Shown here one piece after another: positions 8,292 to 14,850 of a stretch of 19,263 nt of DNA (position 1 is the first letter of the stretch; each line of letters begins with the position of its first letter). Origin of the DNA: Pseudomonadota bacterium (GTDB lineage Bacteria; Pseudomonadota; Alphaproteobacteria; Rhizobiales; Xanthobacteraceae); contig JAEYTJ010000134.1 of the NCBI GenBank assembly GCA_023434095.1, positions 1-19,263 on the forward strand, read 5' to 3'. Under the pieces are notes generated by a model. It worked only from the letters and a program-made list of their open reading frames with translations. It made no database searches and had not been told where the DNA came from. A program made the position numbers and the translations under genes.

Positions 8292-9530
8292 ATGTCCGAT
8301 CCTCTTCCCAGTTCGTCCTCCGCCTCTCGGGGCAGCGAGGGCCCAAGTAGCGGCGCCACCGGTAACGGCGCCTCCAGCGGCACCGCGAGCGCCGGGCAGC
8401 GAAGCAGGGCCGGCGGAGGCTCCAGCGAGCCCCGCGCCGGCTTCATCGATCGGCTCCGCCACCTCATCGGCGGCAAGCGCTCTACCGGCTCGTTGCGCAC
8501 CGATCTCGCCGCCATCCTCGCGGCGACCGGCGCCGAGCCCGGCTCGGACCTCACCGCCACCGAGCGGACGATGCTGAAGGGCATTCTGGAGCTCCGCGAA
8601 CTGCGGATCGGCGACCTGATGGTGCCGCGCGCGGACATCGTCGCCGTGCAGAAGGACATTTCGCTCGGCGAACTGCTCGCCGTCTTCGCCGAGGCCGGCC
8701 ATTCGCGGCTCGTGGTCTATGACGACACGCTCGACGACCCCGTCGGCATGGTTCATATCCGCGATCTCGTGACCTATCTCACCCAGCGCGCCATGACGCC
8801 CCGCGCGGCAAGCTCGCGCGCCGAGGCGCTGCGCCACGGTCCCCGCGAAAGCGTCGCGGACGCCTCCGGCCCGGGCGGCAAGCCGGCACGCCCGGCTTTC
8901 AACCTCAAGGCCATCGACCTCTCCAATTCGCTCAGCGGCGCCAAGCTGATCCGCCGCCTGCTGTTCGTTCCGCCCTCCATGCCGTCCATCGAACTCCTGG
9001 CCAGCATGCAGGCGAGCCGCATCCACCTCGCCCTCGTCATCGACGAATATGGCGGGACCGACGGCATCGTCTCGATGGAGGACCTCGTCGAGGAGATCGT
9101 CGGTGACATCGAGGACGAGCACGACGAGGACGAGACCCCGACCATCGCCCGCCAGCCGGACGGCAGCTTCATCGCCGACGCCCGCGCCAGCCTCGAGGAC
9201 GTCGCCGAGATGATCGACCCGGCCTTCGCGCTCGGCGAGGAAGCCGAGGAGGTCGACACGCTGGGCGGCCTGCTCGTCACCCTGGCCGGCCGGGTGCCGG
9301 TGCGCGGGGAGATCGTGTCCGGGCCGGGCGATTTCGAGATCGAGGTGCTGGACGCCGATCCCCGCCGGGTCAAGCGGCTGCGGCTGTCGCCGAGCCGTGG
9401 CGAGGCGGCCGACCTCCCCCGGCCGACGCCGGAGGCGGGCAGCGCCCCCGCGCGTGCCCTGCCGCCTCCCGCGCAGCAGGCGAGCGACAACACCCTCAAC
9501 GACAGGCCCCGCGACACCGATGCGGCGTGA
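8292..9530 (+). CDS. corC: CorC/HlyC-family protein with tandem CBS domains
   Basis: A 412-residue soluble protein lacking the membrane DUF21 domain found in other hemolysin-family members. Residues 1-50 are Ser/Gly-rich and probably disordered. The first CBS domain starts near ELRIGDLMVPRADIVAV (about 100-115). The second is near the IHLALVIDEYGGTDGIVSMEDLVEEIVGDIEDEHD region (about 245-285). A C-terminal CorC_HlyC domain (about 295-365) follows, with a low-complexity tail. A linker rich in Ala/Arg separates the CBS domains. CorC proteins have been linked to magnesium/cobalt efflux and are often encoded between ybeY and lnt, as here. The molecular role remains unsettled for the family. AAAAGG lies close before the ATG; the start gives a typical MSD N-terminus. 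Confidence 0.93.
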   Translation: MSDPLPSSSSASRGSEGPSSGATGNGASSGTASAGQRSRAGGGSSEPRAGFIDRLRHLIGGKRSTGSLRTDLAAILAATGAEPGSDLTATERTMLKGILELRELRIGDLMVPRADIVAVQKDISLGELLAVFAEAGHSRLVVYDDTLDDPVGMVHIRDLVTYLTQRAMTPRAASSRAEALRHGPRESVADASGPGGKPARPAFNLKAIDLSNSLSGAKLIRRLLFVPPSMPSIELLASMQASRIHLALVIDEYGGTDGIVSMEDLVEEIVGDIEDEHDEDETPTIARQPDGSFIADARASLEDVAEMIDPAFALGEEAEEVDTLGGLLVTLAGRVPVRGEIVSGPGDFEIEVLDADPRRVKRLRLSPSRGEAADLPRPTPEAGSAPARALPPPAQQASDNTLNDRPRDTDAA

Positions 9531-9587
9531 GGCGAGGGGCGGCGTCAGGGCGCCCATGCGGCCCGTGCTGCGGCCCGTGCCCGGTCG

Positions 9588-11189
9588 ATGCTGACGCCGG
9601 ACCGCCTGCAGGCGGCCCCGGCCCGGTGGCGTGCGCTGGCGGCGCTGGCGGCCGGGGGGCTTTCGGCGCTCGCCATGCCGCCCTTCGGGCTGTGGCCGGT
9701 GCTGGCGCTCACCCTGCCGGTGCTGGTCTTCCTCCTCGACGCCACCGCCGGCCTGCCGCTGCGCCGGGCGCTGCCGGCAAGCTTCCTCGCCGGCTGGCTG
9801 TTCGGCCTCGGCTATTTCGTCGCCGGGCTGTGGTGGATCGGCGAGGCCTTCCTGGTGCAGGCGGACGCCTTCCTGTGGCTGATGCCGTTCGCGGTGCTCG
9901 GGCTGCCGGCCTATCTCGCCGTCTACACCGGCCTCGGCTGCGTGCTGGCGCGGCTTTTGTGGACACAGGGACCGGGGCGCATCCTCGCCTTCGCCGCCGC
10001 TATCACTTTGGCGGAGACGGCGCGCGGCGCGCTGCTGACCGGCTTTCCCTGGAACGATTTCGGCTATGCGCTGGCGACCGATCTGCGTTTCGCGCAGGCC
10101 GCCTCCGTCATCGGGCTCATGGGGTTGTGCCTGCTCACGCTGGCCGGCCTCGCCCGCCCGGCGGCGCTGTTCTCGCCGCGGGGCGGGCGGCGGGCGCGGC
10201 ATGTGCCGCTCGGCCTCGCCGTGCTGCTGCTCGCCGCGCTATGGGCCGGCGGCCAGTGGCGGCTCGCCGTCACCGAGGTCGGAACCGTACCGGGCCCGCG
10301 GCTGCGGCTGATGCAGCCCGACCTGCCGCAGGACCAGAAATTCCGCTACGACGCCCGCCGCACGGTGATGGACCTCTATCTCGCCACCAGCGAGAGCCAG
10401 GGCGGGCTCGATGGCGTCACCCATCTGTTCTGGCCGGAATCCGCCTTCCCGTTCTTCCTCGAACGCGAGCCGGAAGCGCTGGCGCGGATCGTGGCGATGC
10501 TTCCGCCGGGCACGGTCCTCGTCACCGGCGCGGCGCGCTACCAGGCGGTGCCGGACCGCGAGCGGCCGGATGTCTTCAACAGCGTGCGGGTGATCGATTC
10601 GAGCGGCGCTATCCGCGGCAATGCCGACAAGGTGCACCTCGTTCCTTTTGGCGAATATCTGCCGTTTCAGGAAACGCTGGAGGCGCTGGGACTGGAGGCG
10701 CTCACCCGGGTGCGCGGGGGATTTGCCGCCGCCCCCGCGCGCGACCTTCTCGCCATTCCGGGGCTTCCCGACACGGTGCCACTGATCTGCTACGAGGCGA
10801 TCTTCCCCACCGAGGTCATGCCCGCGCCCGCCGGAGGCTCGGCGGGCGCGCCGGCCCGGCCGGGCTTCCTGCTCAACCTCTCCAACGACGCCTGGTTCGG
10901 CCTCACCCCCGGTCCCTACCAGCATTTCGAACAGGCCCGGCTGCGGGCCATCGAGCAGGGCCTGCCGCTGGTCCGCGTCACCAATAACGGTATTTCGGCC
11001 GTGGTCGACCCGCTGGGACGAATCACCGCGCTTCTACCCCTGGGTGTACGCGGTGTGCTCGATGCCAGCCTCCCGCAAGCTTTGTCGGCTACAACTTATG
11101 CGGCCCGCGGCAGGATGATATCGTGGATGCTGCTTCTCGGCTGCTTCTGCGGCGCGGTTATGCTGCGCTTGCGAACGATACACGCCTAG
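9588..11189 (+). CDS. lnt: Apolipoprotein N-acyltransferase
   Basis: A 533-residue inner-membrane enzyme catalysing the last step of lipoprotein maturation, N-acylation of the diacylglyceryl cysteine with a phospholipid-derived acyl chain. The first about 220 residues hold several membrane helices, including the conserved GYFVAGLWWIGEAF stretch. The periplasmic nitrilase-like domain carries the catalytic triad E284 (WPESAFPF), K348 (NADKVHLVPFGEY) and C401 (LICYEAIFP). The LNLSNDAWFG segment also matches. A final helix lies near the C-terminus. The start lies 57 bases after corC without an obvious Shine-Dalgarno. An overlapping long frame in the +1 register is a shadow. An intrinsic terminator follows at 11247-11280. 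Confidence 0.97.
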   Translation: MLTPDRLQAAPARWRALAALAAGGLSALAMPPFGLWPVLALTLPVLVFLLDATAGLPLRRALPASFLAGWLFGLGYFVAGLWWIGEAFLVQADAFLWLMPFAVLGLPAYLAVYTGLGCVLARLLWTQGPGRILAFAAAITLAETARGALLTGFPWNDFGYALATDLRFAQAASVIGLMGLCLLTLAGLARPAALFSPRGGRRARHVPLGLAVLLLAALWAGGQWRLAVTEVGTVPGPRLRLMQPDLPQDQKFRYDARRTVMDLYLATSESQGGLDGVTHLFWPESAFPFFLEREPEALARIVAMLPPGTVLVTGAARYQAVPDRERPDVFNSVRVIDSSGAIRGNADKVHLVPFGEYLPFQETLEALGLEALTRVRGGFAAAPARDLLAIPGLPDTVPLICYEAIFPTEVMPAPAGGSAGAPARPGFLLNLSNDAWFGLTPGPYQHFEQARLRAIEQGLPLVRVTNNGISAVVDPLGRITALLPLGVRGVLDASLPQALSATTYAARGRMISWMLLLGCFCGAVMLRLRTIHA

Positions 11190-11224
11190 ATTGATCGACG
11201 CCGGAACGCACTGCGCCTAGACTG
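11183..11224 (+). repeat. Direct repeat CGCCTAGAYTG upstream of praR
   Basis: CGCCTAGATTG (11183-11193) and CGCCTAGACTG (11214-11224) match at 10 of 11 positions. They start 31 bases apart, close to three helical turns. The first copy spans the lnt stop codon. They may be operator half-sites in front of praR; no known binding consensus was used to call them. Confidence 0.35.
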
Positions 11225-11246
11225 TCCGCGGGCTCGGGTACTGCTT

Positions 11247-11280
11247 CTCTCCCTCTGAACCGGGGGGAGAGGTGTTTTTT
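11247..11280 (+). terminator. Intrinsic terminator after lnt, immediately before praR
   Basis: CTCTCCC (11247-11253) pairs with GGGAGAG (11265-11271) across an 11-base loop, followed by GTG and six T residues (11275-11280). It sits 58 bases after the lnt stop and ends only 20 bases before the praR ATG. It fits a factor-independent terminator of the upstream gene, or an attenuator if praR is transcribed from farther upstream. Confidence 0.7.
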
Positions 11281-11300
11281 GTTTGCAGTCGGGGAAGCCG

Positions 11301-11711
11301 ATGACGAAGAAATCACCCAATCCCGTCGACAAGCATGTCGGCAGCCGGGTCCGCATGCGACGCATGATGGTCGGGATGAGCCAGGAGAAACTCGGCGAGA
11401 GTCTCGGCATCACCTTCCAGCAGATCCAGAAATACGAGAAGGGCACGAACCGCATCGGCGCCAGCCGCCTGCAGAATATCTCGCAGGTGCTGTCCGTCCC
11501 GGTGGCGTTCTTCTTCGAGGGCGCGCCCTCAATGAACGCCGACGCCACCGGCTTCGCCGAGGACGCCTCGCCCGCCTATGTCTCGGACTTCCTGGCGTCG
11601 TCGGAGGGCCTGGCCCTCACCCGCGCCTTCCTCAAGATCGCGGATTCCAAGGTCCGGCGCCGCATCGTCGATCTCGTCGAAGCCCTCGCCGAGCCGACGC
11701 CGGCGACCTGA
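11301..11711 (+). CDS. praR: Helix-turn-helix XRE-family regulator, PraR-like
   Basis: A 136-residue Cro/CI-type repressor. The HTH domain spans about residues 8-68 with the sequence VGSRVRMRRMMVGMSQEKLG and ITFQQIQKYEKGTNRI, nearly invariant across Rhizobiales. The C-terminal part (about 80-130) ends in a helical ALTRAFLKIADSKVRRRIVDLVEAL segment. PraR of Azorhizobium and Rhizobium controls reb genes, biofilm/attachment and quorum sensing; the same function here is inferred from similarity. I chose ATG 11301 with GGGGA (11292-11296) just upstream, rather than the TTG at 11283 that lies at the terminator T-run. Direct repeats upstream could be its own operator. A hairpin with a T-rich tail follows its stop directly. 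Confidence 0.92.
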   Translation: MTKKSPNPVDKHVGSRVRMRRMMVGMSQEKLGESLGITFQQIQKYEKGTNRIGASRLQNISQVLSVPVAFFFEGAPSMNADATGFAEDASPAYVSDFLASSEGLALTRAFLKIADSKVRRRIVDLVEALAEPTPAT

Positions 11712-11712
11712 C

Positions 11713-11736
11713 CGGCGCCGCCGCGCCGTTCTGTTT
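11713..11736 (+). terminator. Probable intrinsic terminator after praR
   Basis: Two bases after the praR stop, CGGCGC (11713-11718) pairs with GCGCCG (11723-11728) over a CGCC loop, followed by the T-rich run TTCTGTTTT. It separates praR from the metK leader. Confidence 0.5.
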
Positions 11737-11761
11737 TCCGAACGATTCCGACTTTAAAACC

Positions 11762-11790
11762 TTGACCGTCCCGACCGCGCTTGCAAAAGA
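11762..11790 (+). promoter_or_regulatory. Possible metK promoter
   Basis: TTGACC (11762-11767) matches the conserved alphaproteobacterial -35 element. A 17-base spacer leads to AAAAGA (11785-11790), a weak -10. Its position between the praR terminator and the metK leader hairpin is suitable. A GATTC site lies at 11744-11748. Confidence 0.4.
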
Positions 11791-11794
11791 TGCG

Positions 11795-11823
11795 CGGCCG
11801 GGCGCGGGTTTTGGCGCCGGCCG
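11795..11823 (+). promoter_or_regulatory. Strong hairpin in the metK leader
   Basis: CGGCCGG (11795-11801) and CGC (11803-11805), separated by a single bulged G, pair with GCG (11814-11816) and CCGGCCG (11817-11823). The loop is GGGTTTTG. The 10-bp stem ends seven bases before the AGGAG ribosome-binding site. No T-run follows. The sequence does not match the SAM-II or SAM/SAH riboswitch patterns that I know. Confidence 0.4.
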
Positions 11824-11842
11824 ACAATCGAGGAGCCGACTC

Positions 11843-13036
11843 GTGTCCCGCCAAGCCTATCTCTTCACCAGCGAATCCGTTTCCGAGGGCCATCCGGACA
11901 AGGTCTGCGACCGCATCTCCGACGAGATCGTCGACGCCTTCTTCAAGCACGGCCCCGAATTCGGCTGGGACCCGAGCCATCTGCGCGTCGCCGCCGAGAC
12001 GCTCGCCACTACCAACCGGGTGGTGATCGCCGGCGAGACGCGCGGCCCCGCGCAGCTGACCAAGGATTTCCTCAGCCACGTCGCCCGTCTCGCGATCAAG
12101 GACATCGGCTACGAGCAGGACGGCTTCCACTGGGAAAAGGCGGCGATCGACGTGCATCTGCACGCGCAGTCGGTCGACATCGCCCAGGGCGTCGATTCCG
12201 CCGGCAACAAGGACGAGGGTGCCGGCGATCAGGGCATCATGTTCGGCTATGCCTGCCGCGAGACGCCGGAGCTGATGCCGGCGCCAATCTATTACGCGCA
12301 CAAGATCCTCAAGCTGCTCGCCGAGGCCCGCCATTCCGGCGAGAGCACCGTGCTCGGCCCCGACGCCAAGAGCCAGGTGACGGTGCGCTACGAGGGCGGC
12401 AAGCCGGTGGAGGTGACGCAGATCGTCCTCTCCACCCAGCACCTCGATGCCGACCTCTCCTCGCACGACGTGCAGAGCATCGTGGAGCCCTATATCCGCC
12501 AAGCCCTGCCCGAGGGCTGGATCACGCCGGCGACCGTCTGGCACGTCAACCCGACGGGCAAGTTCGTCATCGGCGGCCCGGACGGCGATTGCGGTCTCAC
12601 CGGCCGCAAGATCATCGTCGACACCTATGGCGGCGCGGCCCCGCATGGCGGCGGCGCCTTCTCCGGCAAGGACCCGACCAAGGTCGACCGCTCGGCCGCC
12701 TATGCCGCGCGCTACCTCGCCAAGAACGTGGTGGCCGCCGACCTCGCCGACCGCTGCACCATCCAGCTCGCCTATGCCATCGGCGTGTCCGATCCGCTGG
12801 CGGTCTATGTCGACCTCTACGGCACCGGCCGCGTCGAGGAAGCCAAGCTGGAGACCGCCCTGCGCGAGGTGATGAACCTGCGCCCCCGCGGTATTCGCGA
12901 GCATCTCGGCCTCAACAAGCCGATCTATGCCCGGACTTCCGCCTATGGCCATTTCGGCCGCGCGCCGGATGCCGATGGCGGCTTCTCCTGGGAGCGGACC
13001 GACCTTGTCGAGGCGCTGAAGAACGCCGTCGGCTGA
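11843..13036 (+). CDS. metK: S-adenosylmethionine synthetase
   Basis: A 397-residue cytoplasmic enzyme making S-adenosylmethionine from methionine and ATP. Conserved segments are SEGHPDKVCDRISDE (residues 14-28, with H17 and D19), GAGDQGIMFGYA (about 126-137) and the glycine-rich phosphate-binding GGGAFSGKD at 269-277. GTG 11843 is chosen because AGGAG (11831-11835) is seven bases upstream and the N-terminus SRQAYLFTSESVSEGHP is canonical; the open frame back to 11279 only reads through praR out of register. It supplies the methyl or radical donor for MiaB and TrmB in this window. The leader is structured, and a strong hairpin terminator follows 43 bases after the stop. Confidence 0.98.
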   Translation: MSRQAYLFTSESVSEGHPDKVCDRISDEIVDAFFKHGPEFGWDPSHLRVAAETLATTNRVVIAGETRGPAQLTKDFLSHVARLAIKDIGYEQDGFHWEKAAIDVHLHAQSVDIAQGVDSAGNKDEGAGDQGIMFGYACRETPELMPAPIYYAHKILKLLAEARHSGESTVLGPDAKSQVTVRYEGGKPVEVTQIVLSTQHLDADLSSHDVQSIVEPYIRQALPEGWITPATVWHVNPTGKFVIGGPDGDCGLTGRKIIVDTYGGAAPHGGGAFSGKDPTKVDRSAAYAARYLAKNVVAADLADRCTIQLAYAIGVSDPLAVYVDLYGTGRVEEAKLETALREVMNLRPRGIREHLGLNKPIYARTSAYGHFGRAPDADGGFSWERTDLVEALKNAVG

Positions 13037-13079
13037 TCCTTCGTCCCGCGCGATTGCGCGCGGCACCCACTGCGATTAT

Positions 13080-13119
13080 GCGGGGCGGACGATCGCACGT
13101 CCGCCCCGCCTTCGTTTCG
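13080..13119 (+). terminator. Hairpin terminator after metK, close to trmB
   Basis: A perfect 12-bp inverted repeat, GCGGGGCGGACG (13080-13091) and CGTCCGCCCCGC (13098-13109), has a 6-base loop and is followed by the T-rich CTTCGTTTCG. It is very stable by inspection. The stem ends only 19 bases before the trmB ATG, so trmB must either have a promoter inside this gap or depend on read-through. Confidence 0.65.
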
Positions 13120-13128
13120 AGTATCCGC

Positions 13129-13845
13129 ATGACCGCCGACGACGACGCCCGCACCCCCGGCGATCCCCCGCGCGAGAACGCCTTCTATGGCCGGCGCAAG
13201 GGCAAGAAGCTGCGCACGGCACAGGCCGCCCATCTCGCCGAGGACCTGCCGCGCCTGTCCATCGCGCTGGAGGATGTGGGCGGCGGCCCGCTGGGCGCCC
13301 TGTTTCCGCATCCCGTGCGTTCGGTGCGGCTGGAAATCGGCTTCGGCGGCGGCGAGCATCTGGTGTCCGAGGCGGCGCGCCATCCCGAGAGCGGCTATAT
13401 CGGCGCCGAGGCCTTTCTCAACGGCATCGCCAAGGCGACGACGCTGGTCAGCGCGCAGGGCCTCGCCAATGTCCGTCTCTATGGCGACGACGTGATCCCG
13501 CTGCTCGACCGCCTGCCGGACGGTGCGCTGGAGCGCATCGACCTGCTGTACCCCGACCCCTGGCCGAAGCGCCGGCACTGGAAACGGCGCTTCGTGCAGG
13601 CCGACAATATCGACCGCTTCGCCCGGCTTCTCGCCCCCGGCGGGCACTTCCGCTTCGCCACCGACATCGAGCATTATGCGGCCTGGACGCTGCGCCAGTT
13701 CCTTGCCGACGCACGTTTCGACTGGACCGCCGGGCGCGCCGACGACTGGCGCCTTGCCTGGGAGGGCTGGCCGGGCACGCGCTACGAGGCCAAGGCGCTG
13801 CGCGAGGGGCGGCGGCCGGGATACTACGAGTTCCGCCGCCGCTAA
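13129..13845 (+). CDS. trmB: tRNA (guanine(46)-N7)-methyltransferase
   Basis: A 238-residue SAM-dependent enzyme forming m7G46 in the variable loop of tRNA. The SAM-binding glycine loop is LEIGFGGGEH (G71-H77 region). The catalytic and tRNA-contact motif YPDPWPKRRHWKRRF starts at residue 141. The conserved TDIEHYA segment and the C-terminal GTRYEAKALREGR also match TrmB. The first 25 residues are a polar extension including ENAFYGRRKGKKLR, common in alphaproteobacterial TrmB. ATG 13129 gives this N-terminus; ribosome binding appears weak. It lies just downstream of metK, which provides its methyl donor, but a strong hairpin between them argues against simple co-transcription. Confidence 0.96.
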   Translation: MTADDDARTPGDPPRENAFYGRRKGKKLRTAQAAHLAEDLPRLSIALEDVGGGPLGALFPHPVRSVRLEIGFGGGEHLVSEAARHPESGYIGAEAFLNGIAKATTLVSAQGLANVRLYGDDVIPLLDRLPDGALERIDLLYPDPWPKRRHWKRRFVQADNIDRFARLLAPGGHFRFATDIEHYAAWTLRQFLADARFDWTAGRADDWRLAWEGWPGTRYEAKALREGRRPGYYEFRRR

Positions 13846-13926
13846 TTACCGCCTAGTGTGGGAACCATGATGCCGGCGGCCGCGTTGTTCGGCACGTCTT
13901 TTCGGTTCCTCACCCGGAGTTTTTCG

Positions 13927-14274
13927 ATGGCCCAGCCCAACCCGCAGGACGATTTCGCCAAGCTGTCCGCCGACCTCGCCACCCTGCGGGGCGACGTGGC
14001 GAAGCTGACGGAGACGCTCGCCACCATCGCCCGGTCCGAGGGCGGCGCGGCGGCGGACGCCATCACCGGCCGGCTGCGCTCCGGCGCCGCGCGCGCCGAA
14101 GCCGCGGCGTCGGGCCTCGCCGAGGAAGGCTATGCCGCCCTGCAGGATGCCCGGGCGCGGGCGCAGGCGCTGACCGGGGATCTCGGCGCGACCATCGAGC
14201 GCAATCCCTACGGTTCCGTTCTCGCCGCCCTCGGCGTCGGTTTCCTGTTCGGCCTGCTGTCGCGGGGCAAGTGA
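13927..14274 (+). CDS. DUF883/YqjD-ElaB-like membrane-anchored protein
   Basis: A 115-residue protein with an amphipathic, Ala-rich helical N-terminal part (about residues 5-85, likely coiled coil). It ends in ERNPYGSVLAALGVGFLFGLLSRGK, a single C-terminal membrane anchor with the glycine-rich pattern of DUF883 proteins. In Escherichia coli, YqjD and ElaB bind ribosomes at the inner membrane in stationary phase; whether this protein does so is unknown. ATG 13927 is chosen over upstream in-frame starts because GGAG (13916-13919) lies seven bases before it. Its stop overlaps the start of the next membrane-protein gene by one base, matching the yqjD-yqjE arrangement. Confidence 0.8.
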   Translation: MAQPNPQDDFAKLSADLATLRGDVAKLTETLATIARSEGGAAADAITGRLRSGAARAEAAASGLAEEGYAALQDARARAQALTGDLGATIERNPYGSVLAALGVGFLFGLLSRGK

Positions 14275-14699
14275 TGCTCCGCCTCCTGCTGGCGATCTTC
14301 GGGGCGGAAATCCGCCTCAAAGCACGCAGGGCCGCCCGCACGGCCCTGCTGTGCGCGATCGGCGGGATGCTAGTGGCGTGCTCCGCGGTCTTCTTCATGA
14401 TCGCCTCCTTCATCGCCCTTGCTGATCGCTATGACGCGCTCACTGCCGCTCTCGTCATTGGCGGCGCCCTGCTGTTGCTGGGCCTGATCTTCCTGCTCAT
14501 CGCGCTGATGCGGCGGCAGAGACGGCCGATGGGGTTGGGCTATGGGGGGCTCGGCGCCTATGGCATTCCCCCGGCGGGGCCCCTTGTTCCGCCGTCCGCG
14601 GCGCCGTCCGCCGGCATGCCTCCCGCCAGCGTGAAGACCGTGCTCGGGATTGCGGCCGGCGCGGCCATTATCGGCCTTATTCTTGGCCGACGCGTCTGA
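14274..14699 (+). CDS. Holin-like/YqjE-like small integral membrane protein
   Basis: A 141-residue membrane protein. Two strong hydrophobic helices are visible at about residues 24-48 (ALLCAIGGMLVACSAVFFMIASF) and 56-79. A Pro/Gly-rich linker follows, then a third hydrophobic segment at the extreme C-terminus (VLGIAAGAAIIGLILGRRV). The layout resembles the phage holin superfamily/YqjE group (Pfam Phage_holin_3_6), although I identify this by pattern only. ATG 14274 shares its A with the TGA of the DUF883-like gene; GTG 14271 is an alternative start. The overlap indicates that the two membrane proteins are made together. There is no phage context, so a lytic holin role is unlikely. Confidence 0.75.
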   Translation: MLRLLLAIFGAEIRLKARRAARTALLCAIGGMLVACSAVFFMIASFIALADRYDALTAALVIGGALLLLGLIFLLIALMRRQRRPMGLGYGGLGAYGIPPAGPLVPPSAAPSAGMPPASVKTVLGIAAGAAIIGLILGRRV

Positions 14700-14709
14700 A
14701 AATGTGGCG

Positions 14710-14729
14710 CCGGGTCCGCGAGGGCCCGG
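14710..14729 (+). terminator. Hairpin after the YqjE-like gene
   Basis: CCGGGTCC (14710-14717) pairs with GGGCCCGG (14722-14729), with one T-G wobble and a GCGA tetraloop, 11 bases after the stop codon. No T-run follows, so termination would be weak or Rho-assisted. A stable GNRA-capped stem could instead protect the 3' end of the mRNA. Confidence 0.4.
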
Positions 14730-14837
14730 TCCGCATTAGGCTCCCGTTATTGCAGGGGCAGCTAAAAAGGACCAATCTGCCATGAAGGCCGGAAGCCGGC
14801 GCCACCGTCGCGTGGTGCCGGATGCGCCGTTTGCCGC

Positions 14838-14843
14838 AGGAGG
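14838..14843 (+). promoter_or_regulatory. Ribosome-binding site that selects the TPR-gene start
   Basis: AGGAGG lies exactly seven bases before TTG 14851. This full consensus match, plus the signal peptide that starts there, argues for the TTG over ATG 14782. Confidence 0.65.
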
Positions 14844-14850
14844 TTCTAAC

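Noticed and set aside
7701..10202. 833-codon minus-strand frame opposite ybeY, corC and lnt
   Set aside because: It is antisense to well-identified genes with catalytic motifs; the long opening comes from high GC content.
9527..10987. 486-codon plus-strand frame overlapping lnt
   Set aside because: Arg/Ala/Gly-rich shadow frame; lnt in the other register has the full E-K-C triad.
11712..11842. SAM-II or SAM/SAH riboswitch upstream of metK
   Set aside because: No match to the conserved SAM-II core, and the hairpin loop lacks the GGCUUCC-type sequence needed to pair with the Shine-Dalgarno in SAM/SAH riboswitches. Only a generic hairpin is supported.
14274..14699. Prophage holin gene
   Set aside because: No lysin, capsid, integrase or other phage genes nearby, and the pairing with a DUF883-like gene fits a chromosomal YqjDE-type module better.
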